Assembly (NCBI RefSeq): GCF_014287355.1 | Contig: NZ_JACOPE010000001.1 | Span: 1,798,001-1,862,000, forward strand | Direction: 5' to 3' | Length of the DNA: 64,000 nt | Origin: Ruminococcus hominis | Lineage (GTDB): Bacteria > Bacillota > Clostridia > Lachnospirales > Lachnospiraceae | Shown here: one piece after another, positions 1 through 6,780 of the stretch | Numbering within the stretch: position 1 is the first letter of the stretch | Layout: each line of letters starts with the position of its first letter | Notes under the pieces: generated by a model | What the model saw: the letters and a program-made list of their open reading frames with translations, nothing else | What the model was told of the DNA's origin: nothing | Databases searched by the model: none | Made by a program: the position numbers and the translations under genes

Positions 1-399
1 ACAACGCATCCTGTCATCCATATTATGCCTGACCAGATTGGTATCGAAGATATCGGAGGAACATTAAGACTCGGATCATACCCTTGCGTACTGAAAGAGG
101 ATTCTAAAGCTTATGCATTGTATGGAACAAAAGATATCAACGAACGTCATCGTCATCGTTATGAAGTCAACAACGATTATCGCGAAGTATTGGAAGAGAA
201 CGGCATGATGCTTTCAGGTCTTTCTCCTGACGGACGTATTGTAGAGATGATTGAAATTCCATCTCACCCTTGGTTCATTGCAACACAGGCACATCCTGAG
301 TTAAAATCCAGACCAAACAAACCACACCCACTATTCAAGGGATTTGTGGAAGCATCTTTAAAATTTTCAAATACAGCATCAGGAAAGACGCTTTCCTAA
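1..399 (+). CDS. pyrG: CTP synthase, C-terminal end (5' truncated by window)
   Basis: Only the last 132 codons are present; the frame is open from base 1. CTP synthase aminates UTP to CTP using glutamine nitrogen and ATP. The visible part is the end of the class-I glutamine amidotransferase domain. It includes the conserved [13 protein letters not shown] segment (here [12 protein letters not shown]) and the [12 protein letters not shown] stretch, which carries the His and Glu of the Cys-His-Glu triad. The nucleophile Cys lies outside the window. The gene ends in front of a strong intrinsic terminator. Identification is firm because this tail is highly conserved; nothing can be said about its promoter. 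Confidence 0.95.
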   Translation, partial: TTHPVIHIMPDQIGIEDIGGTLRLGSYPCVLKEDSKAYALYGTKDINERHRHRYEVNNDYREVLEENGMMLSGLSPDGRIVEMIEIPSHPWFIATQAHPELKSRPNKPHPLFKGFVEASLKFSNTASGKTLS

Positions 400-410
400 T
401 ATAAGACAAT

Positions 411-438
411 AAAAAAAGAGCCACGCGGCTCTTTTTTT
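411..438 (+). terminator. Intrinsic terminator of pyrG
   Basis: GAGCC (418-422), loop ACGC, GGCTC (427-431), followed by seven T. The stem is extended by an A-run pairing with the T-run. It starts 12 bases after the pyrG stop codon. Confidence 0.9.
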
Positions 439-450
439 ATTATTATTTAT

Positions 451-607
451 CTTAGTCGAGAAGACTCCCACCTCTTCAGGTGGTGAGTAATAGCAAATTT
501 GTCTCAGTGGGAGTCCAATCTCCGACTAAGATAAACGCTCCGCGAGGATGCGCAGTGATTCTGATAGGAATATGTCAGCTTCGCTGACCAGAATCACGCG
601 CTAAGTC
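451..607 (+). ncRNA. Candidate structured RNA element, copy A
   Basis: Outer stem CTTAGTCG (451-458)/CGACTAAG (523-530) encloses GACTCCCAC (463-471)/GTGGGAGTC (507-515) and a small CCACCT/AGGTGG hairpin followed by GAGTAATA. A second domain has GTGATTCTG (555-563)/CAGAATCAC (589-597) around GTCAGC/GCTGAC (574-588). The same architecture, with different but still complementary stem bases, recurs in inverted orientation at 16262-16440. That pattern points to selection on RNA structure. The single-stranded parts (CCACCTCT, AGGTGG, GAGTAATA, GATGCGCAG, ATGTCA) are conserved. The 3' end abuts the lysA stop codon. The family is not certain: it recalls guide-RNA (HEARO/omega-RNA) or IS200/IS605-derived ends, but no IscB or TnpB gene is present here. 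Confidence 0.55.
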
Positions 608-1894
608 TCACGGACGTTCGACTTTATTTATTAATTTCTTTCCAATATCAAAACAATCAAATGTCGCAAAATAATCTGCCGGTGTCTCTGCACGGCGAAT
701 CAGCTGTACACTTCCATCTTCTTTCAAAAGCAATTCTGCTGATTTTAATTTTCCATTATAATTATATCCCATTGAAAAGCCGTGTGCCCCTGTATCATGA
801 ATAACCAGGTAATCTCCTTTATCAATCTTTGGAAGCATACGGTCAATTGCAAATTTATCATTATTTTCACACAGGGATCCTGTAATATCGTATTTATGAT
901 CACATGGCTGGTCTTCTTTCCCCATTACAGTAATATGATGATATGCACCATACATTGCAGGACGCATCAAATTCACAGCACATGCATCTACACCGATATA
1001 TTCTTTATGTGTATGTTTCTCATGGATTGCTTTTGTAACCAGACATCCATAAGGTCCCATCATAAAACGACCTAATTCTGTATAAATTGCAACATCTCCC
1101 ATTTTGGCAGGAACAAGAACTTCTTCATATACACGACGGACACCTTCTCCAATTGCACGAATATCATTTGGTGTCTGGTCTGGTTTATAAGGGATTCCAA
1201 TACCGCCTGAAAGATTAATAAACGTAATATGTGCTCCAGTCTCTTTCTGAAGTTTAACTGCTTCTTCAAACAACACCTTCGCAAGCATTGGATAATAATC
1301 ATTTGTCACTGTATTACTTGCAAGAAATGCATGAATTCCAAATTCTTTTGCTCCTTTAGACTTCAGGATCTTATATGCCTCTGTCATTTGTTCTGTTGTC
1401 ATTCCATATTTTGCATCTCCGGGATTATCCATAATATCGTTACTTATCTTAAACAATCCACCCGGATTATAACGACAGCTGATTCTTTCCGGAATATGTC
1501 CAATTGCTTTCTCCAGGAAATCAATATGTGTAATATCATCTAAATTGATTGTGGCACCCAATTTATCTGCATACTGGAATTCTTCCATCGGTGTATCATT
1601 TGATGAAAACATAATATCCTGTCCTACTGCTCCCATTGCCTCTGAGAGCATCAATTCAGTATATGAAGAGCAGTCGCACCCACATCCATATTCTCTTAAA
1701 ATCTGGATTAAAAATGGATTTGGTGTTGCTTTGACAGCAAAATATTCTTTATATCCCGGATTCCATGCAAATGCTTCTTTCAATGCCTTTGCATTTTCAC
1801 GAATTCCTTTTTCATCATAAAGATGAAAAGGTGTTGGATATGTTTTTGTAATTTCTTCAATCTGCTCTTTTGTCACAAATGGTTTTTTACTCAT
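608..1894 (-). CDS. lysA: Diaminopimelate decarboxylase
   Basis: A 428-residue fold-III PLP enzyme that decarboxylates meso-diaminopimelate to L-lysine, the last step of lysine synthesis, in the cytoplasm. Visible features are FAVKATPNP with the PLP-binding Lys55, a glycine-rich LSGGIGIPY phosphate-binding turn, and near the C-terminus CENNDKFA (the family usually shows CESGD) and DTGAHGFSMGYNYN. The start is fixed by AAGGAG 10 bases upstream, inside the end of the preceding regulator gene, so the two are one operon. The last codons run into the structured RNA element on the other strand. The CENND variant suggests a divergent subfamily; a related PLP amino-acid decarboxylase is the only serious alternative. 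Confidence 0.88.
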   Translation of the reverse strand: MSKKPFVTKEQIEEITKTYPTPFHLYDEKGIRENAKALKEAFAWNPGYKEYFAVKATPNPFLIQILREYGCGCDCSSYTELMLSEAMGAVGQDIMFSSNDTPMEEFQYADKLGATINLDDITHIDFLEKAIGHIPERISCRYNPGGLFKISNDIMDNPGDAKYGMTTEQMTEAYKILKSKGAKEFGIHAFLASNTVTNDYYPMLAKVLFEEAVKLQKETGAHITFINLSGGIGIPYKPDQTPNDIRAIGEGVRRVYEEVLVPAKMGDVAIYTELGRFMMGPYGCLVTKAIHEKHTHKEYIGVDACAVNLMRPAMYGAYHHITVMGKEDQPCDHKYDITGSLCENNDKFAIDRMLPKIDKGDYLVIHDTGAHGFSMGYNYNGKLKSAELLLKEDGSVQLIRRAETPADYFATFDCFDIGKKLINKVERP

Positions 1895-1895
1895 C

Positions 1896-2603
1896 TTATT
1901 GCTTCTCCTTACTTAATGTCATTAGTTTTATCTCATTCGCCAATGCATTTTTATAAAGCATCACGAAATTCTTTTTTCCGGAATAAAGGCAGGTATTCAT
2001 ACTTCCTTTCCCATACTCACCTGTCAGCACATGTTTGGAATCTGTAATAATTCCAATCTGTTTTCCCTTTGAATCACCGATATATACTTGTACATTTTCC
2101 AATGGACAGACTCCATCCGTAATGATCACAACCTTTTTGCCCTGCTGTTCCAATTTCATTAATTCCTCTTGAAATTCACTTAAATATAGATATGAACAGG
2201 AAAGATATACCCTCTCCTCTGTCTCATTCAAAAGATTATGTATCTTATTACTGATATTGCTCTCTCCTTCAATTGTAATATACCCTTCCTCATCCACATA
2301 AGAACTCGGAAGATTTTCAAGCATCCAGGCTTTCTCTTCTTGCATGCGTCTGATACTGTTTTCACAGAACTCTTCCAGTGCAACCGGAATATACTTCTTG
2401 GCATTCTCCTCTAAAATATAAGCCGCACCTTTTTCTGTCAGTGCAGCCAGTGCACTATAAGCATTCGATCTGGAAATTCCTGTTGCTTTCGCTATCTCAT
2501 ACCCTGTCTGTTTCCCATCTGTCAACAATCTGTGATACACAATTGCCTCTTGTCTTGTCAATCCATAGTGGATCAAACATTCTATAAACTGATGTTCATC
2601 CAT
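1896..2603 (-). CDS. TrmB-family transcriptional regulator
   Basis: A 235-residue protein. Residues ~5-75 form a TrmB-type winged helix: LTRQEAIVYHRLL, then TGYEIAKATGISRSNAYSALAAL as the recognition region. A ligand-sensing C-terminal part follows. The stop codon is one base from the lysA start, so it is co-transcribed with lysA and is the first gene of the unit. A good sigma-A promoter lies upstream, with a short dyad just downstream of its -10 box that could be an autoregulatory site. Control of lysA, perhaps by lysine, is inference; TrmB proteins classically sense sugars, but this branch is mostly uncharacterised. Confidence 0.8.
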   Translation of the reverse strand: MDEHQFIECLIHYGLTRQEAIVYHRLLTDGKQTGYEIAKATGISRSNAYSALAALTEKGAAYILEENAKKYIPVALEEFCENSIRRMQEEKAWMLENLPSSYVDEEGYITIEGESNISNKIHNLLNETEERVYLSCSYLYLSEFQEELMKLEQQGKKVVIITDGVCPLENVQVYIGDSKGKQIGIITDSKHVLTGEYGKGSMNTCLYSGKKNFVMLYKNALANEIKLMTLSKEKQ

Positions 2604-2648
2604 TGTAGTACACCATCCTTGTTTTTACTAGTAGTTCTTTCTAGGAAC

Positions 2649-2677
2649 ACTATACAGCCAGTCTTTCTATTTGTCAA
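2649..2677 (-). promoter_or_regulatory. Promoter of the trmB-like/lysA operon
   Basis: On the minus strand: TTGACA (2677-2672), 17-base spacer, TATAGT (2654-2649). An imperfect dyad GTTC-N7-GAAC at 2634-2648 lies immediately downstream, at the expected start of transcription, and is a candidate operator. Confidence 0.8.
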
Positions 2678-2712
2678 TATTTAAGAGCTATTTTATGAAT
2701 TATTATCAACTA

Positions 2713-2755
2713 CGAGAAAAAGAGTTACTATTTTCTTTTCCAAAAATAGTAACCC
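2713..2755 (-). terminator. Terminator after the thiamine/DMT operon
   Basis: GTTACTATTTT (2753-2743) pairs with AAAATAGTAAC (2734-2724) on the minus strand, followed by CTCTTTTTCTC. It closes the operon that ends with the DMT transporter at 2765. Confidence 0.8.
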
Positions 2756-2764
2756 TTTTGTATT

Positions 2765-3628
2765 TTATTCTTTATTCTTATTATATAAAAACATGACTAC
2801 TGCCATTGTGCAGATGATAATATATCCAATCCAGCTATAGATATCCGGAACCTGTCCAAATATAATAAATCCAAGCAATGCTGAAAAAATAATCTGTGAG
2901 TAGTCATATACAGAAATTTCTTTTGCAGGTGCATGAAAATACGCTGCTGTAATACTAAACTGTCCGCCACTTGCCGCCAGACCTGCAAAAAGTAAACACA
3001 CGATCTGCATTATTGACATCGGATGATAATCTACGATTAAAAATGGTAATGTAGCAATACATGAAAATGAGGAAAATACAAATACGATAAATGGACCTTT
3101 TTCACCTTTTTGACCTAACACACGTACGTATGTATATGCGACTCCTGCCCCTAATCCACCTAACAAACCAATGAGTGATGCCGGCTCTGAAAAGATTGCA
3201 GGTGTCGGTTTAATGATTAACAAACTTCCCAGAAATGCACCGATAACAATCAATGCCTGCGGAATTTTCACCTTTTCTTTCAATATCAAAGCACTAAATA
3301 TAATAGCAAAAAACGGAGACATTTTATTAAGCATAGAAGCATCTGACAGCACCAGATGATCTACTGCATAAAAATTGCATAAAATCCCGATTGTTCCTGC
3401 AAGTGAACGTATAAATAAATATTTTACATTTTCTTTTTTTCCTGAAAATCCAATCCTATCTTTCTTTAAGAGTACAAATGCAAATATCAACGCTACCAGG
3501 TTTCTGAAAAAACTTTTTTGAACAGATGGCAAATCTCCGGCTAATCTCACAAACATCGCCATCAGTGCAAAACAAAATGCAGAAATAATAATATAAAGAA
3601 TTCCCATATATTTCTTTTTTGTTTTCAT
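2765..3628 (-). CDS. DMT-superfamily (EamA) transporter
   Basis: 287 residues with about ten predicted membrane segments arranged as two EamA repeats (GILYIIISAFCFALMAMFVRL at the start; a second repeat from about residue 145 with glycine-rich LIGLLGGLGAGVAYTY). Members export metabolites or drugs at the cytoplasmic membrane. The ATG at 3628 is preferred because GAGGAAG lies 8 bases upstream. An in-frame ATG at 3658 would lie inside thiD and add a charged tail. As last gene of the thiM-thiE-HAD-thiD operon it may move thiamine or a pyrimidine/thiazole moiety; that substrate is inferred only from location. Confidence 0.85.
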   Translation of the reverse strand: MKTKKKYMGILYIIISAFCFALMAMFVRLAGDLPSVQKSFFRNLVALIFAFVLLKKDRIGFSGKKENVKYLFIRSLAGTIGILCNFYAVDHLVLSDASMLNKMSPFFAIIFSALILKEKVKIPQALIVIGAFLGSLLIIKPTPAIFSEPASLIGLLGGLGAGVAYTYVRVLGQKGEKGPFIVFVFSSFSCIATLPFLIVDYHPMSIMQIVCLLFAGLAASGGQFSITAAYFHAPAKEISVYDYSQIIFSALLGFIIFGQVPDIYSWIGYIIICTMAVVMFLYNKNKE

Positions 3629-3629
3629 C

Positions 3630-4463
3630 CTATGCTTCCTCTTCCTTAGAGTCATCATTTACACATGTCACATACTTTCCCGTAATATTAAAACAATGCT
3701 TCATAGGACCAGAGCCTTTTCCCAAATCCAACATTGCCTCCAAAGCTTCTGAAATATAATCTTTTGCTCTTTTTACGGATTCGTCCATGCTATATCCCTT
3801 TGCAAGGTTCGAAGCAATGGCACTGGATAATGTGCAACCTGTTCCATGGGTATTTGAATTTTGGATTCGTTTTCCATGAAACCATTTATATTCTCCGTCT
3901 CGATACAAAAGGTCATTTGCATCATTCAACTGATGACCTCCTTTACAGAGCACCGCACAATGAAATGTTTCACTGATTTTCTTTGCCGCAAGGATCATCT
4001 CCTCTTCTGTCTCCACCTTCATTTCAGCCAATACTTCTGCTTCCGGAATATTTGGTGTTAAAATAGAAGAAAGTGGCATCAAGCATGTTTTTAGAGTTTC
4101 AATTGCATCATCACTAATTAATTTTGAACCACTTGTAGCGACCATGACCGGATCAACCACAATATTTTCTGCTTTATATTCTTTCAATTTTTCTGCAATT
4201 ACCTGAATTAAAGCAGAAGAAGATACCATTCCTATTTTTACCGCATCCGGACGGATATCTGTAAAAATACTATCCAATTGCTGAGCCAGAAATTCCGGTG
4301 TCACTTCCATAATCCCTGTCACACCTGTAGTATTTTGTGCTGTCAATGCCGTAATTGCCGTCATAGCATATACTCCATTTGCAGTCATGGTCTTAATATC
4401 AGCCTGAATCCCGGCCCCTCCACTAGAATCACTTCCGGCAATTGATAATGCTGTTCTCATCAT
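3630..4463 (-). CDS. thiD: Hydroxymethylpyrimidine/phosphomethylpyrimidine kinase
   Basis: 277 residues, ribokinase-like fold. It phosphorylates HMP and HMP-P to HMP-PP, the pyrimidine half of thiamine phosphate. Signatures are ALSIAGSDSSGGAGIQADIK at the N-terminus, VVDPVMVATSG mid-protein, NIPEAEVL, and the NTHGTGCTLSSAIA anion hole/catalytic loop. The start codon overlaps the stop of the upstream HAD gene by four bases (ATGA), with AAGGAG upstream, so translation is coupled. The C-terminus carries a short acidic tail (DDSKEEEA). A pyridoxine-kinase-like paralogue is possible in principle, but the thiamine-gene context makes ThiD the natural reading. Confidence 0.93.
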   Translation of the reverse strand: MMRTALSIAGSDSSGGAGIQADIKTMTANGVYAMTAITALTAQNTTGVTGIMEVTPEFLAQQLDSIFTDIRPDAVKIGMVSSSALIQVIAEKLKEYKAENIVVDPVMVATSGSKLISDDAIETLKTCLMPLSSILTPNIPEAEVLAEMKVETEEEMILAAKKISETFHCAVLCKGGHQLNDANDLLYRDGEYKWFHGKRIQNSNTHGTGCTLSSAIASNLAKGYSMDESVKRAKDYISEALEAMLDLGKGSGPMKHCFNITGKYVTCVNDDSKEEEA

Positions 4464-5137
4464 ACTTCATCTTCTCCTTTTTCTGTCATACTCCACCAAA
4501 ATTTTTGAAAATCATCATATCCCGGCAAATATACATCCGCCGTATTCCATATCTTAGCCAAATCTCTGTCATTTGCCTGATCGTACACTCCTACTGTAAT
4601 AAATCCAGCCTTCTTTGCTGTTACAATTGCGTGATATGCATCTTCAAAAACAATTACTTCATCCGGATCACAATCCATCTGAAGTGCTGCCGCAAGGTAA
4701 ATATCTGGTTTTGACTTATCTGTCTGCATCTCTGTACATGTCAAAATTCCTTCAAACAGATTCCTGATTCCCAATCGCTTTAGGGCTTCCTCAAGATTCT
4801 TTCGATCTCCCGTTGTAGCGATTACCATCGGAATATGTAACTCACGAAATCCTTCAAGAAAACTTCGGACGCCTTCTTTTAAAGGTACCTTCTTTGCATA
4901 GTATTCTTCTATCTCACGATTCAGTCCATCTATGATTTCTTCTTCTGTCAGATTCAAATGATACTCTTGAATCAAATACCGGGCTGCCTGCGGAAGACTC
5001 ATTGTAAAGAGGACTTCCCCGAGACCCTGTTTTGCTTCAATCCCCATAGATTTTAAATAAAGCTCTCCTAAATTCTCCCAGATAGGCATGGAATTCAAAA
5101 GCGTTCCATCCGCATCAAATATTATTCCTTTCACCAT
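4460..5137 (-). CDS. HAD-family hydrolase (beta-phosphoglucomutase-like)
   Basis: 225 residues. HAD motif I is IIFDADGTLLNS (nucleophile and acid Asp), motif II VIATTGD, and motifs III/IV KSKPDIYLAAALQM and VIVFEDAYHAI. An alpha-helical cap lies between motifs I and II. I start at the internal ATG (5137) because GAGG sits 8 bases upstream; the ATG at 5155 has no ribosome site. It sits between thiE and thiD in the salvage operon. It may therefore dephosphorylate a thiamine intermediate (for example thiamine monophosphate), which is inference; sugar-phosphate phosphatase or mutase activity is the default family assignment. Confidence 0.85.
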   Translation of the reverse strand: MVKGIIFDADGTLLNSMPIWENLGELYLKSMGIEAKQGLGEVLFTMSLPQAARYLIQEYHLNLTEEEIIDGLNREIEEYYAKKVPLKEGVRSFLEGFRELHIPMVIATTGDRKNLEEALKRLGIRNLFEGILTCTEMQTDKSKPDIYLAAALQMDCDPDEVIVFEDAYHAIVTAKKAGFITVGVYDQANDRDLAKIWNTADVYLPGYDDFQKFWWSMTEKGEDEV

Positions 5138-5163
5138 TTCCTTTACCTCATCCATTTGCAGTG

Positions 5164-5805
5164 TTATTTTGCAAGCATCTGTTCCGTACGGCTCCTTAAA
5201 TCTTTTGTTGCCTGTTCAATATCCGGCTGAGCAAACAACGCGCTGATAACTGCAATGCCACTAATACCACTTCCTGCAAGTTCTTCTACATTATGCGCTC
5301 CAACGCCTCCAATTGCAACAACCGGAATAGAAACCGCTTCACATATTTCCTTCAGAACCTCTTTTCCGACTTCAACTGCATCTTCTTTGGTCCCTGTTGG
5401 AAATACTGCCCCAACTCCTAAATAATCTGCACCTCTTTTTTCAGCTTCCACTGCCTGCTGTACAGTCTGTGCTGAAACTCCGATAATTTTATCCGGACCA
5501 AGTTTTGCACGAACATCACCGGCTTCCATGTCACGCTGTCCTACATGTACTCCATCTGCATCAATTGCTGCTGTGAGTTCAACATTATCATTAATTATAA
5601 ATGGAACATGGTATTTACGGCAAAGCTCCTGGATTTCTTTTGCCTCTTCCATAAAATGTTCTTCATCCAGATTCTTTTCGCGCAGCTGAATAAATGTCGC
5701 CCCACCCTTCAATACTTTTTCAACCTGACTGTAAAGTGTCTCTCCATTTAGCCAATGACGATCTGTTACTGCATATAAAATCAAATCTTTCTTCTCACAA
5801 TTCAT
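5164..5805 (-). CDS. thiE: Thiamine-phosphate synthase
   Basis: 213 residues, TIM-barrel. It joins HMP-PP and thiazole phosphate to give thiamine monophosphate and pyrophosphate. Clear family motifs are LYAVTDRHWL, FIQLREKNLD, PFIINDN, DGVHVGQRDM, ADYLGVGAVFPTGTK, and the phosphate loop PVVAIGGVGAHNV. AAGGATGG precedes the ATG. It lies between thiM and the HAD gene; with thiM and thiD it completes a salvage route from imported or recycled HMP and thiazole. No thiC, thiG, thiH or thiS is in the window, so de novo synthesis is not shown here. Confidence 0.95.
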   Translation of the reverse strand: MNCEKKDLILYAVTDRHWLNGETLYSQVEKVLKGGATFIQLREKNLDEEHFMEEAKEIQELCRKYHVPFIINDNVELTAAIDADGVHVGQRDMEAGDVRAKLGPDKIIGVSAQTVQQAVEAEKRGADYLGVGAVFPTGTKEDAVEVGKEVLKEICEAVSIPVVAIGGVGAHNVEELAGSGISGIAVISALFAQPDIEQATKDLRSRTEQMLAK

Positions 5806-5834
5806 TCTATTTTACCATCCTTTTTGTACAAAAT

Positions 5835-6653
5835 TTATCGAATTTCGTAGTTTGCACCCTTTTCTAAAATATCTCCTGTCATATTATAAATAGCATCTAT
5901 AATACGATTGCGATAGGTAGCGTTGCCGTCTCCTGTTTGCATCCTGCTCCATCCAATCTCCCCGGCAAGTCCCATAGCGCAGACCGCCGCTGCTGCCGCT
6001 TCGAGCATTTCATCTGGATTCGCAGTAATAAATGCTGTCATCATACCGGATAACTGACATCCTGTCCCGGTGATTTTCCCCATCTCCGGACGCCCATTAC
6101 GGATCACATAACATCTATTTCCATCTGTAACCAAATCGATTCTACCTGTCACAGCAATAATCGTTCCCGTCTTCTTAGAAAAAGCTTTCACAAACTCAAT
6201 TGCCTGTTCTAAATTTTCTTCTGTTACGGCATCCGACACGTCTGCATCTACACCCTTTGTTGTCCCACTTCCAAGTGCCAGAGTTTTTATTTCGGAAATA
6301 TTCCCCCTGATAACTGCCAGATTTAATTCTTGCATTAACCGCAGGGCCGTTTCTGTACGGAATTTACTTGCACCTGCTCCTACCGGATCTAATAAAATCG
6401 GATGATGCAAATCGTTTGCCTTTTTTCCTGCACGCAGCATACCTTCGATACTTGATTTATGTAATGTCCCGATATTGATATTCAATCCATTACAAATAGA
6501 TGTGATATCTTCCACATCTTCCACCTCATCTGACATGATCGGACTCCCTCCACACGCAAGCAGGATATTGGCGACATCATTCACCGTCACATAATTTGTA
6601 ATATTATGTATCAAGGGCATTGTTTTTCTAAGCAGATCAAATTGTCTCTTCAT
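5835..6653 (-). CDS. thiM: Hydroxyethylthiazole kinase
   Basis: 272 residues, ribokinase-like. It phosphorylates 4-methyl-5-(2-hydroxyethyl)thiazole for thiamine salvage. Motifs are PLIHNITNYVTVNDVAN, GGSPIMSDEVEDV, LDPVGAGASKFRT, VIRGNISEI, AVTGRIDLV and GTGCQLSGM with the catalytic GTGC loop. The start at 6653 has GAAAGGAAG 8-10 bases upstream. An in-frame ATG at 6719 would place 22 extra residues across a terminator hairpin and is unlikely. It is the first gene of the thiM-thiE-HAD-thiD-DMT operon. Confidence 0.94.
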   Translation of the reverse strand: MKRQFDLLRKTMPLIHNITNYVTVNDVANILLACGGSPIMSDEVEDVEDITSICNGLNINIGTLHKSSIEGMLRAGKKANDLHHPILLDPVGAGASKFRTETALRLMQELNLAVIRGNISEIKTLALGSGTTKGVDADVSDAVTEENLEQAIEFVKAFSKKTGTIIAVTGRIDLVTDGNRCYVIRNGRPEMGKITGTGCQLSGMMTAFITANPDEMLEAAAAAVCAMGLAGEIGWSRMQTGDGNATYRNRIIDAIYNMTGDILEKGANYEIR

Positions 6654-6679
6654 GAATGCTATCTTCCTTTCAACAAACT

Positions 6680-6716
6680 CCAAAAAGCGGACATTCCACT
6701 CAAGTGATGTCCGCTT
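6680..6716 (-). terminator. Hairpin with T-run between the thiM promoter and thiM
   Basis: AAGCGGACAT (6685-6694) and ATGTCCGCTT (6707-6716) form a ten-pair stem, followed on the minus strand by a T-run (6684-6680). It could terminate carB read-through. It also lies downstream of the thiM promoter and so would attenuate the thi operon. No TPP-riboswitch core (CUGAGA, ACCUGAUCU) is visible. Confidence 0.75.
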
Positions 6717-6730
6717 CAATTACCTTTACT

Positions 6731-6758
6731 ATTATAACTCACATTTTGTAAATGTAAA
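6731..6758 (-). promoter_or_regulatory. Promoter of the thiM operon
   Basis: TTTACA (6758-6753), 16-base spacer, TATAAT (6736-6731) on the minus strand. The predicted start of transcription is near 6724, only about eight bases before the terminator-like hairpin. Confidence 0.7.
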
Positions 6759-6780
6759 GTTTTTTATCTCTCACATTTTC

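Noticed and set aside
6653..6760. TPP riboswitch before thiM
   Set aside because: The leader is too short and lacks the conserved CUGAGA and ACCUGAUCU-type cores; only a simple hairpin with a T-run is present.
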